This document shows, piece after piece, positions 24,175-34,036 of a stretch of DNA of 64,000 nucleotides. Origin of the DNA: Lichenostomus cassidix. Its lineage: Eukaryota > Chordata > Aves > Passeriformes > Meliphagidae. The notes under the pieces are model-generated. The model worked only from the letters and a program-made list of their open reading frames with translations, did no database searches and was not told the origin of the DNA. The stretch covers positions 19,688,943 to 19,752,942 of the forward strand of contig CM039211.1 of NCBI GenBank assembly GCA_008360975.2, written 5' to 3'. The position numbers were made by a program, and so were the translations under genes. Numbering within the stretch: position 1 is the first letter of the stretch; the number at the start of each line of letters is the position of its first letter.

Positions 24175-27100
24175 AGAAATTGCTTAGATCTAAGGTGTGC
24201 AATGAAAAAATAGAAAGTTGCATATTTGATTGTTTACCTTAATGATATTTTACTAAGCTTACTGCTGAATAGCACTAAGATCGAGTTTCAAAACTGTTTT
24301 ATTTATATTTATTTTAAAAACATTAATGTTTTAAAGAGCTTTTAATTCTTTTAACTCTTACATAAGTTAAACATAACATGTTTAAAATGTACTAATTGGA
24401 CTTAAAAAAACTATTTTCAAAGTGAGAAACCAGCAAGATAAGTGTTCAGTACTTCAAATGCTGGGGAAGTATTGATTTTGACACTGGCAAGATAGAATAG
24501 TATTGAAACATTTCAAAAATCACTTTGTTTCTTTGTGAACCCTGTATATGCTGCTCAGAGACACAAATGTAGGGAACAATCCCAGTGACTGTTCTTAGCT
24601 GCACACAGAGACCGTTAAAACTTACCATTTTTAAAGGTAATCGCTATGTTCCAGTTATTTAATAACCTGTTCATGAATTAGGCAACACAAATCTATATTT
24701 CCGTGTGTTCCATTCTTGCTTTATAGTTTCTGCTTACCTTTTTGTGTATTATTTTCACCCATATCTGTTTCCTAAAATGTCACAGGCATTGTAAAAGCAG
24801 AGTGTTCCTCAAGTAAGAGAAATGACAGAATCATCGCTATAAGCAGAACTGAATAAGAGCAGTGTATGTGTATCAAAAATGTTAGTTCAGGAATTTAAAA
24901 GTAATTCAGCTTTTAGGCAGCTTGTTAAAATGTATTTCTCATTTGAATAAGTCATGGTAAAAATTAAAAGATTTTAGCAGCCAGCATTTGTGTGAAAGAA
25001 AGATTTGCAGGTTAGGGCCCCTTTAGATGAAAAGGTAATTCACCCTGTATCTGGAAAAGTGAACTATCAACAATTCAGCATTTGAGGGTAGAATTTACCA
25101 TCTGTGTCATAAACACATACTGATGAATTTGGGGGTTTGACCCTTTGACACTAATACAGTGAATCTTACATGTGTCAATATGATGAAATTTCTAATAATG
25201 CATGATTTCTAACTGAGAATTCACTTCCAGAAACTTGTTAAGAAAGAGCAGTAGGAATCTGTTGAAAATTATATTCTATGACCCACTATAATTCCCTGCC
25301 ACCTTTCGCGGTTCAGTTCCTGATCTGAGGTCTCGGGAAATTGTTTGATATGGTAATTTCTTTCTTCAGTGAATGACATTTAGTTTACAAAACTGTTCAG
25401 GCTTATGAAGTGTTTCCAAATTTGCTTATTCCCCTCAAAGAGTTTTCTTTTTTTTTTAGTTGCTATCAAATTAGTTAAGGCAGCTTTTCAAACTTTTAAA
25501 TTATAGGAGAGTAACATGGATTTTTTATGTCTTGAGGAAGGACTAGTATATAACACAGAGCTGCTCATTCAGTCTATAAGAATAGCAGGCTTCTTTTAGA
25601 GGAGGACTTCAAATCTGATGCATGTGCTGTCAAGTGTTTAATTTAAAAATATAATTAATTTTGAATAAATGTTTGCTCATGCTGTTAGAGGCTGCCATGT
25701 TTGGCTGAGTACAGAATCTCTGTGTAGAGGACACCGGAGGATTTCCTTAGCTAGAATAAACCAGCATAAATATACCATAAAAGAAGAGCTTCATGGCTGA
25801 CATATCAGAACAGTTCCTTTCTGGAATGCCAAATCCAAAGCCACCAGAATGAGGCAGTTCTCACTGGCATGGCTCCTGTCCCTCCTTCCACGACTGCTCA
25901 ATACAGCGTAGACTTTCCTTGTTGTGCCCCCTGGTCTTCACTCAGTTCCATTCTGCTGTTTTGAACACATTGTACAAAATCTGGAGAGAGTATCTCGAGA
26001 ATTTACATACATATTCTGTGTCCCTCTGTGTGTTTCAAGCTAATGTTATTTACAAGTGTGTCAAAAAGCTGGTTAAAAATCAGCGTTCCTAATTTGTGAT
26101 TGTCATAACAGTTCATACAAAGAAAGCTCAAAATCTAATGCTCCTATTGCATTTGGGATGTTTCATTTGTGTATAAGGCATTAAAATCTTTCATATTTGA
26201 ATTGTAAACTCCTAAGTTTTAATGACACTGTCTTCTGAAAATTAATTTCCTTGTAACCTGAGCCTCTGGGATCAAGAATTAATAGGGAAGTTTTTTTTGC
26301 TTATTATAAATACAATAATGTCTGGTGTCTGTATGAGGATCAGAAACCTCCATTGGTAATTCTGCTAGAGAATCCAGCGGTATTTCTGCTCTGAAATCCT
26401 GAAAGCCTCATTATAAACTTTACCATCTGATATTAAATATGCCCTTATAATCATAATTTCTATCATCCTTGGCCACAATGCTCCTCTCTTTTTAATTACT
26501 CTTTTGCTTTATGAATTATTTTGAGCTGTAGTAACAAGTTGTGCCATTTTTATTAAATAAAATCTGACAAAACATCAGGAGCCTTCTGTCTCAGTGTATC
26601 AGGGAAAACCTGTCTTGAAAAGGCATAATTTAGAATGTAAAACACTAACAAGGCAACCAAAGTGAAAAACATGTTCTTACTATATTAGTTTCTTGGCAAC
26701 TGATAAAGAAGTTTCTCATAACTAGGTTTCAAAAATGGCTGTTAAAACATATTAAATGTTATTGACATCAGCTAGATGTTAGGGCAAAGAGAAAGGTTCA
26801 CCACGTTGACCTAAGTAAACCTCTTTTGTTTACTGGATTTTCTCAGAAGGCTGAGTCACTTCCTTTTACCCAATGACTTATTTATTGGCTGTTCTTTCCC
26901 TGTTAGAATCACACAGATGGTGACCATTAAAATAATTAGTTTCTTTTACTGCATTTCTAGTGTTTGTTTTTGAATTGCTTTAACTTTTTAAAAAGCTTGT
27001 TCCCCCAGTGTTTTTGTTCATTACATTGTGGTACAAGTGAAGCAGTATATGGTCTTTCCCCCAGTTCTTGATATTATCTTTTTTTTTATTATTATTATTA

Positions 27101-27646
27101 TCTTCTCCGAATGACTTCACTGTGTAAAAATATTCTACTTTTTATTTTATTCTGGATTTACTCAGCACCATTTCAAAGGTTATTATTTCCCTTAAAAAAT
27201 CTAAATAATTCTGTAGTGTCCCAAGATGTCCACATGTCATTTAGTTGACCAGGATTTGTACTGTTTTTTCAAAGTGTCTTCTTTTTCTTCCCTTTTGAAA
27301 TGTTCAGATAACAGGTATTGCAAAATTAAAATAATTAGGAAGACATATTTTTTCCTTTTTCCTTTGAACTTTTTTGCAGACAAAACAAAACAAAAATGTC
27401 AAACCAACCAAACAAAAACTGAAGTTGAATTCTAGATGGAAATAGATATATTCTGCATTATAATGACCAGGTAGCTTAGGAGGCAAGCACAATTTCAGGG
27501 GGCAAAACAGCATTTCTATTTTAGCAGAAGCGGTGCTTATGTGCTGTGTCCCTGAGTCATGACGGGTAACCATTCTGGTGCGTGAAGGAAAATGTGGAAA
27601 TTCTGATTATGAAAGACCTGTGAGATCTTGTCAGCCATTACTCACA
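24175..27646. other. AT-rich DNA, no gene seen
   Basis: No named repeat. It contains an (ATT)n tract at 27088-27101 and a slightly GC-richer patch near 25845-25960. No splice-bounded open frame is convincing. Confidence 0.5.
27088..27101. repeat. (ATT)n microsatellite
   Basis: ATT repeated between 27088 and 27101, preceded by a run of nine T. Confidence 0.85.
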
Positions 27647-29345
27647 TAATCATAGAGTTGTTGGGACTGGAAGGGACCTCAGGAGACCATCCAGTCCAAC
27701 CCCCCTGCCAAGGCAGGGACACCTAGAGCAGGTGACACATGAACATGTCCAGGCGGGCTTTGAAAGTCTCCAGGGAGGAAGAGTCCACAACCTTCCCTGA
27801 CAGCCTGCTCCAGTCCTCTGCCACTGTCAGCATAAAGAAGTTCTTCGTCAGGTTGAGGTAGCATTTCTTACATTTAATTTATGGCCATTGCTCCATATCC
27901 TGTCTTGGTAACACTAAAAGGAGTCTGGCACCATCCTCTTGGCACCCAAAGCTGAGATATTTGTGTGCATTGTTGAGATTACCTTTCAGTCTTCTCTTTT
28001 CTAAACTAAGCAGGCCCAGCTCCTGCAGTCTCTACTCACAGAGGAGATGCTCCTGACCCCAGATCATCTTTGTGGGCTCCACTGGACTTTCTCCTTAACT
28101 TTCTTGAACTGTGGAGACCAGAATTACACATAACACTCCAAATGTGGCCTCATTAGAACCGAGTAAAATGGCAGGATCACCTCCCTCAATCTGCTGGCCA
28201 CACTCTTCCTGATGCACCCCAGGATCCCATTGGCCCTCCTAGCCACAAGGGCACTGCTTGCTCTCGATCAATTTGTCACTCAGCAAATCCCGAGTCTTTG
28301 TTGGCAGAGCTGCTTTCCAACAGTCCAGCCCTGTGCTGTTATATGGGGTTATTCCTCCTGAGGTGCAGCACCCTGCACTTGCCCTTGTCAAACCTCGTTA
28401 GGTTAATCTTTGCCCAGCTCTGGAGCATGTCTGGGTCCTGCTGAATCTCAGCACAGCCTTCAGGTGCATCAGCCACTCGCCCCGTTCATCACCAAACTTG
28501 CTTAGAATGCTTTCCTTCTTTTTTCCTTGGTCATTGATAGACAAGCTGAATAGGACTGGAGCCACTGCCTACAGGCCTCCAAATGGACTCTGTTCTGCTG
28601 ATCACTACCCTCTGAGCTCTGCCATTCAGCCATTTCTTAGTCCATCTCACTGTCCATTCACCTAATTAACAATTCCTGGTCTTACCTACAAGGATGGTAC
28701 AGGAGACAGTGTCAAAAGCCTTGCAGTCAAGGTAGACAACATCCACTGCTCTCCCCTTGTTGACCCATCCTACCATGCCATCACACAAGGCTATTGGATT
28801 GGTCAAGCATGACTTCCCCCTGGTCAATCCAAGCTGACTACCCTTGACCACATATTTTTCTTTCCCGTGCTTGGTGATGACATCCAGAATGACCTATTCC
28901 ATCACCTTTCCAGGGATGGAGGTGATGTTGACTGTTTCCTGGTAGTTCCCTGGGAGCTCCTTTCCCTTTTTGAAGATGAGTAACATGGTTTTTCTCCAGT
29001 CATCAGGAGCTTCTCCATGATTTTTCAAAGATCATGGAGAGTGGCCTAGCAACAACATCTGCCATCTCCCTCAGAACCTCTGAGTGCATCCCATCAGGTC
29101 CCATGGATTATTGAGTGTTAAGTCCATCTAACCATTCTCTAGCCCAACCCTCTATGACCAAGAGCACATTTTCCTTTCTCTAGCCTTCCTTTCTGAGAGA
29201 CTCCTGCAAGCCAGTAGTGAAGACTGAGGCAAAGAAGACATTCAGTGATCCTGCCTTCTCTGTGTCTTCCATCACCAGGACACCCATCTGATTCAGCAAT
29301 GGCCCCAGCTGGTAAAACACTCACTCATGCTGTGATATCTGTAAG
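27647..29345 (-). mobile_element. CR1 LINE, about 1.7 kb 5'-truncated copy (minus strand)
   Basis: An antisense CR1 3' end starts at about 27647 (AATCATAGAGTTGTTGGGACTGGAAGGGACCTCAGGAGACCATCC). Further landmarks are GTCCAACCCCCCTGCC (about 27693), TCCATTGGCCCTCCTAGCC-like DNA (about 28225), AGGTGCAGCACCCTGCACTTGCCC (about 28361), GTCAAAAGCCTTGCAGTCAAGGTAGACAACATCCACTGC (about 28711) and CCCATCAGGTCCCATGG (about 29089). It runs to about 29345. The minus strand gives the family segment RFDKGKCRVLHLRRNN near 28345-28395. The copy differs in sequence from the one at 21187 and belongs to a different CR1 subfamily or age class. Frameshifts and substitutions make it inactive. Confidence 0.93.
28666..28851 (-). 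pseudogene. CR1 reverse transcriptase remnant, palm N-terminal part (broken)
   Basis: A 61-residue open stretch within the CR1 copy with GLTRGKSCLTN (residues 8-18), GRAVDVVYLDCKAFDTV (33-49) and ILVGK (53-57). These correspond to the CR1 reverse transcriptase segment that contains the first catalytic aspartate (family pattern xIYLDxxKAFDTV). The box expected to be FADD lies at 28485-28496 and reads FGDE on the minus strand. Intervening frames are shifted, so no intact enzyme exists. Confidence 0.85.
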
Positions 29346-30000
29346 ATTTTTATATATTGTCCATTACAATCTACTCCTCAGAATATTTTCTTGAAAACTG
29401 GAAAATGAAGAACAAAAAGTAAGTTTGGGATTTTTTTCCAAGTCTACAAATAGATTGATAAGGTAGTGAAGAACAATTTTTTTATTTTTTGTGAAAAGAC
29501 TCACAGAAAAAAATGCTTCAAACATACTTCAATTGAGAAATCTGTGAGTAACAGCACTTTCAGAAAGTGCAGTCTGACAATACTTTATCCATTTGAGCTA
29601 CAGGTATTATGTTAACTAGTCAGAAATCTGCATCAAAAGATCATTAGATCTTTAACACCATATGAAACATATTCAATGGCACAGTGAAATGTCAGAAGTG
29701 GAAACTTTCTTTGTACTGATATGAGGTGTTAGAACAAAAATCTTCCATGGGCACAGACAAACTTGAAAAACTACTTTCACTTTGCCACAGTATTAATCAT
29801 CAAAGGGAAGAAGTTTGAACAAATTCTGTGTTTCCTTTTTTTTTTGGTCAGGACAATATGCTGAGGTAAAAATAAATCTGCTTCCAACCCTAGTTAGATT
29901 TTCAGTAGTCTTGCACTTACACAGGAACATTAGATTGACTAGATTTTTTAGAGGACTTAGAAATCCTAAACAGCATTATTAAATAATGCCAAGTATTCTT
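29346..30000. other. No feature recognised
   Basis: AT-rich flank between the CR1 copy and the long inverted repeat. Confidence 0.5.
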
Positions 30001-30390
30001 GGTCTCTCACTTCCAGAAATGCTTGGTTCCCTGTTCTTCACTCCCTTACTTCACAAACAAAGATTTCTAAACCATAATTATAGACTATCCTTTGAAAATA
30101 AATCATAAGGGTTATAAACTACTACAGATGGACTTTTTAAAGGCATTGCTACAAACTTCATGCGCAATTCATGTCCAAAACTTCATGTGCAAATCAGGGC
30201 TTCTGCCTGCCTCTATTGTTTTTATGAGCTTGTCTTCTCACTTCCTGATAGAAAACAAATGAGCAGTAAATTCAAACTATACATACATATATATATATAT
30301 GGACAGTCTATAATTATGTTTTAGAAATCTTTGTTCACGAAGTAAGGGAGTGAAGAACAGGGAACCAAGTATTTCTGGAAGTGAGAGACC
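30001..30390. repeat. Long inverted repeat: 90-bp arms, 210-bp spacer
   Basis: The left arm 30001-30090 (starting GGTCTCTCACTTCCAGAAAT) and the right arm 30301-30390 (ending ATTTCTGGAAGTGAGAGACC) are reverse complements over all 90 positions without a gap. There are six mismatches (about 93% identity), three of them clustered at CACA versus CGTG in the middle. The spacer 30091-30300 ends in an (AT)n run and contains a short direct repeat (AACTTCATGYGCAA near 30154 and 30178). Transcription through either strand would give a strong hairpin. No target-site duplication flanks the arms (ATTCTT on the left, TGCTGA on the right), and I know no transposon with these termini. It may be a fold-back or MITE-like element, or a local inverted duplication made by template switching. 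Confidence 0.92.
30287..30300. repeat. (AT)n microsatellite at the inner edge of the right inverted-repeat arm
   Basis: Seven AT units immediately before the right arm. AT runs of this kind are cruciform-prone and could have been the switch point for the inverted duplication. Confidence 0.85.
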
Positions 30391-32078
30391 TGCTGATATG
30401 TAGTCTTCCAGGTGTGCTGTAACAGGAGATACACAAGGAAAGATGGAGGAAGAGAGAGAGAGAGAGAAATGTTGTGATAAATGTCTTGCAGTTATAGCAG
30501 TAACTGAGAAGAAAATTAATGAGAGTCAGATTTTTATTTATCTTAACAGTGATAAGCAAGCACTTGATTGCAAGCACTTCCAAGGAAGGTCTGTAATCAT
30601 TAATTTATGTGCACTGTATAAAACATATATTAAACAGTCTTTTAGGTGTCAGTTCTCATGTCCCATACAGTTATTTCCTCATTAATCTTGTGATTTTCCC
30701 TAACAAAGAATTGTTTCGTAGTCTGTCATGAGTCTTCGTAATCTGAATCAGTCCATAGCCAAAAAAGTTACTTTTTTAAGCAGTAGAAAAGTGATCTTGA
30801 GATTACTCAGTTTTTTCCTGCCTATGTTTAGCAAGTAAGGACTTTATTTGAGAAATTCTCTTAAAATATTTAATTCATTAAGGCTTATGTACTTCCCTTT
30901 GGCGGATGCTAAAAAATTCAAATATGTAAAAAAAAATCAAATATGTAATTGCTTTTTATGCAAATGTTACAACATATAGTATACATAAATTTGAGTACAA
31001 TGTGCAGGGTTTTGAAATTTAGATTGATCATGATGGCCTCTGGTGAGAACAGATATTTCACAGTTTTAAAGGTTTTTCATAAGAACTCTGATTTTATTCA
31101 AGCATGTTTTGTTTGGAAATGTGCAGTGGATAACAGTTTAGATACTAATACAACATATACATTTGAGTTCATGAATCTAATAAAATTATGATCCTAAACC
31201 AAAATATTATGCTTTACTAAAATATCTATAAGTCTTTCTTTACAGATGCTCCAAGTAATGAATGACTTAAACTACGCTTGTACAAAATAACAGAGATTTT
31301 TACTGTACAAGGCAACGGGAAAAAAAGTCAAAAGTTGAGAAAATATGATACATTCAGTTTTGTCTCAAAGCAGTGTCTTGGAAGCAGAGGGCTCAGTTAC
31401 AGAAATAAATCTGATTACTTCTCCATTCTTATGACCTTCAAGTTAGAAAATCTTTAGATACCACTGCAGAGAGTCTGGAATCTTTGCATTAACTCCAGTG
31501 ACAATAGAGTGGTAAATAACAGGAGAGATGGATTGCAGGAAGGTCTCACTGTGCTCAGTGTGCTGCACTCTTATTTTATATGTGATTTTTGTTCAATTTC
31601 TTCTACAGAGCACAGCTTTGGGATATATCTCACCAACACACAGAAACAAAAAAAAATAAAGACCAAACAAAAAAAAAAAAGAGAGAGTAATTTTAATTAT
31701 TGGACCTGAAATGTCACATTTAATAAATATATTAAAATCTCAGTGGGCAAACTTCCTGCTCAGAAGCCATGAGTACAATTCATATATGTATCAGAGTTGG
31801 GAAAAAGTAATTAAAAATGAGTTGTCTATGGCTCTAAAAAGATTTTCTAATAATTTCATACATCACATTAATTCAATGAGATATGAAGGAGACCTGTGAA
31901 AAGAAATGAAGAATTCATTGTATTGAAAGAAAAAAGGAAAATGAAAGGCCAACCATACCAAATAAAAAGTCCAGTATGCTTCTTTCCAGAGAAGAAAATT
32001 TATTTCCATTCTTCTATGTGGAGGTAGGTAAAAAAATAATGAAGGTTTTTCACAATTGATACCTGAAATTCTCTGTGC
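30391..32078. other. AT-rich DNA, no gene seen
   Basis: It contains a short (AG)n run at 30451-30467 and A-rich tracts at about 31648-31682. No named repeat or convincing exon. Confidence 0.5.
32073..32078. repeat. Left target-site duplication of solo LTR copy 2
   Basis: CTGTGC at 32073-32078 is repeated exactly at 32340-32345, immediately flanking the LTR. A 6-bp duplication is typical of class II (ERVK/beta-alpha-like) retroviral integration in birds. It shows that this LTR inserted here independently. Confidence 0.9.
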
Positions 32079-32339
32079 TGTCGCTGTTGAGCAGCTAGCA
32101 GAGTAAAGAACTCAGTTCTCAGTGGCAAGAAGGAAAGACCTTTATTGTTTTGATTTCATCATATATATAGAGTTTTCAAAAGTCACCCAGATTGGTCAGT
32201 CAGAAACCTCCCCCTAGGCCTGATTGGCCAGGCCTGCACTGTCCAGATCTTGGGACACTGTTTTTAATAACGTCCAAACTTTATCTTTATTTATAAAACA
32301 CAAAAAGAATTCTCATGGGAAAGACCTGTGCTAGCCACA
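32079..32339 (-). mobile_element. Solo LTR, ERVK-like, copy 2 (minus strand)
   Basis: 261 bp, the same family, length and orientation as 23914-24174, with 14 substitutions between the two. In sense (minus) orientation it carries CCAAT boxes at 32227-32223 and 32195-32191, a TATATATAT box at 32169-32161 and AATAAA at 32146-32141. Perfect CTGTGC duplications flank it on both sides, so the original provirus integrated here and later collapsed to one LTR by homologous recombination between its two LTRs. No internal gag, pol or env remains. Confidence 0.93.
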
Positions 32340-32345
32340 CTGTGC
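32340..32345. repeat. Right target-site duplication of solo LTR copy 2
   Basis: CTGTGC, identical to 32073-32078. See the left duplication. Confidence 0.9.
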
Positions 32346-32465
32346 TATACGTTTGGGCTTTAGCCTGGCTTTTTTGTATTTATTACTATTTCTGAAATAA
32401 TATTGAAATGTTTAAATGAAGTATCTGAATTCATTAGCTGATCCACCACTACACCATGAGATTCC

Positions 32466-32580
32466 TGTATTACAGAGACAGAATGGCAGAGGTTGGCAGG
32501 GACATCCTGAGATCTCCTGGTCCAAACCTTGTGCTCAAGCAGGGTCAGTTGAAACAAGCTGCTGATCCCTCCAAGATGCC
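32466..32580 (-). mobile_element. CR1 LINE 3' fragment (minus strand)
   Basis: AGAATGGCAGAGGTTGGCAGGGACATCCTGAGATCTCCTGGTCC (about 32480-32523) and TGCTCAAGCAGGGTCAGTTGAA (about 32531) match the antisense of a CR1 3' region (GAATGGnTGAGGTTGGnAGGGACCTCnnGAGATCATCTGGTCC...GCTCAAGCAGGGTCA). Only about 115 bp remains. Confidence 0.8.
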
Positions 32581-33721
32581 CTTCTTTTTCTAGAAAATTT
32601 TAAAATGAATGTTTGGGTATGAAATGGCTACTCCTTTGGGCTAGATAAGTTTGTAATATATTCCACCTCCAGTCATCACTTTTGCCAGTCTGCTGGCAGT
32701 GAAACTAATGGCTTTGTAGATAGATCTTTCAGGCTGTTCCACAGAGATTTATGTGGACTATACTGCATTGTGAAGTTTAAACAGTAAAGCTACTACAGAA
32801 TAATAATTGAAGAAACAACAGAGGCTGGGGGAAATGGGAAAGTAAAAGAAACATGTAACAGTACCCAGAGATGGTAGGAATTCCTCTAGTAAGGGAAAAG
32901 CAGAGTGAGGCATTATCAAAAACTAAGAGCATCATTACTGATCCAAAAGTTTCTCACCTTCCTTTAACTTTTTTATCTGCTTGCTGCTCAGGTCCTTACA
33001 GTATTCTGGGATATAAACAATACTTTATATTAATGCATACAAGTGACATATCTCTGACAGACATGTCTATAACAATCTTAAATTCAAGTAATCATCATTC
33101 AAAATGGTCTATGAAATTTCAGTCTAATTCACCATTAATATTGTTTTCATCTAAATTATTTCTTTATTTGATTGTGTTTTATATCTCTGGAAAAGGTGTG
33201 GAAATACTTTCCTGAATTAATGAAAATTAAGAACCTTTGTGAAAAAGCTGAGACCTTCTTAATTATTGCATATTTAGCATGAGGCATTCTTAAAGGACTG
33301 CTGGCACTTTGAATAAATTTTGGCTCTTAATGGCATCTTCATGAATATACATGTAGAAGCACTGCAGGGAACTTTATCACAGCTTCAAATCAAGTTGCTC
33401 TTTTGATGCATTTTACCACAGTGGTCACAAAATGCAGGTTTTCTCAAAATCAATTTTAGGTCACTTTGATTTGATTTTAAGTTAAGAAAATTAATTCTAG
33501 GGGTCTTTTAAAATGTCTATTTTTTCCATTTTTTATTGTGGAACGTGATGAAAGATTTTATAAATTGCAAATACGGTAACCCCCTTGCTTTCATAGACAG
33601 ACCTGATGACAATTAACATTTTCTGAGTGTCTTACTGAGAATATATATATATATTAAAACTGATAACACAGTCAAAATTTTGAGCATTTCAGAGGGTATA
33701 TTTGGATTAGATTTTATGAAA
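32581..33721. other. No gene seen
   Basis: AT-rich. A 114-codon plus-strand frame at 32871-33215 resembles no known protein. An (AT)n run lies at 33641-33655. Confidence 0.5.
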
Positions 33722-34036
33722 TTATTCTTTACTGTGAGGGTGATGAGGCACTGAAAGACACCTAATTTTTATCCTGGGAATTGCTCAAGGCCAGGTTCTA
33801 TAGGACTTTGATTAACCTGCTCTCCTGGAATGTGCCCCTGCCCATGGCAAAGGGGTTGGAACTAGATGATTTTTAATGTCACTTACAACCCAAAACATGA
33901 TTCTATGATTCTATGATTCTATGATTCTATGATTCTATGATTCTATGATTCTATGATTCTATGATTCTATGATTCTGTGATTCTGTGATTCTATGATTCT
34001 ATGATTCTGTGATTCTGTGATTCTATGATTCTATGA
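33722..34036 (+). mobile_element. CR1 LINE 3' end with expanded octamer tail (plus strand)
   Basis: ACTGTGAGGGTGATGAGGCACTG (about 33729), GCTCAAGGCCAGGTTCTATAGGACTTTGA (about 33783) and CCCCTGCCCATGGCAAAGGGGTTGGAACTAGATGATTTTTAATGTC (about 33835) form the classical sense-strand CR1 3' end. The element terminates in the CR1 octamer, here expanded to 17 units. It is heavily 5'-truncated and non-coding. Confidence 0.93.
33901..34036. repeat. (TTCTATGA)17 octamer array, CR1 tail
   Basis: Seventeen uninterrupted 8-bp units, TTCTATGA or its G variant TTCTGTGA. In order they are nine A-type, two G, two A, two G, two A. CR1 elements normally end with only a few such octamers, so this array has expanded after insertion. 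The final eight units are an exact repeat of a four-unit (G,G,A,A) block. Confidence 0.97.

Noticed and set aside
27679..27864. 61-codon minus-strand frame with a varied amino-acid composition
   Set aside because: It lies wholly inside the CR1 3' region and is not in the family's coding frame.
23914..32339. A complete provirus with LTRs at 23914 and 32079
   Set aside because: Copy 2 has its own 6-bp target-site duplication, the outer flanks of the pair do not match, and there is no internal retroviral coding sequence between them.
33901..34036. CRISPR-like or telomere-like array
   Set aside because: The units are contiguous 8-mers without spacers and continue directly from a CR1 3' end, so it is the CR1 tail. 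It is not TTAGGG.
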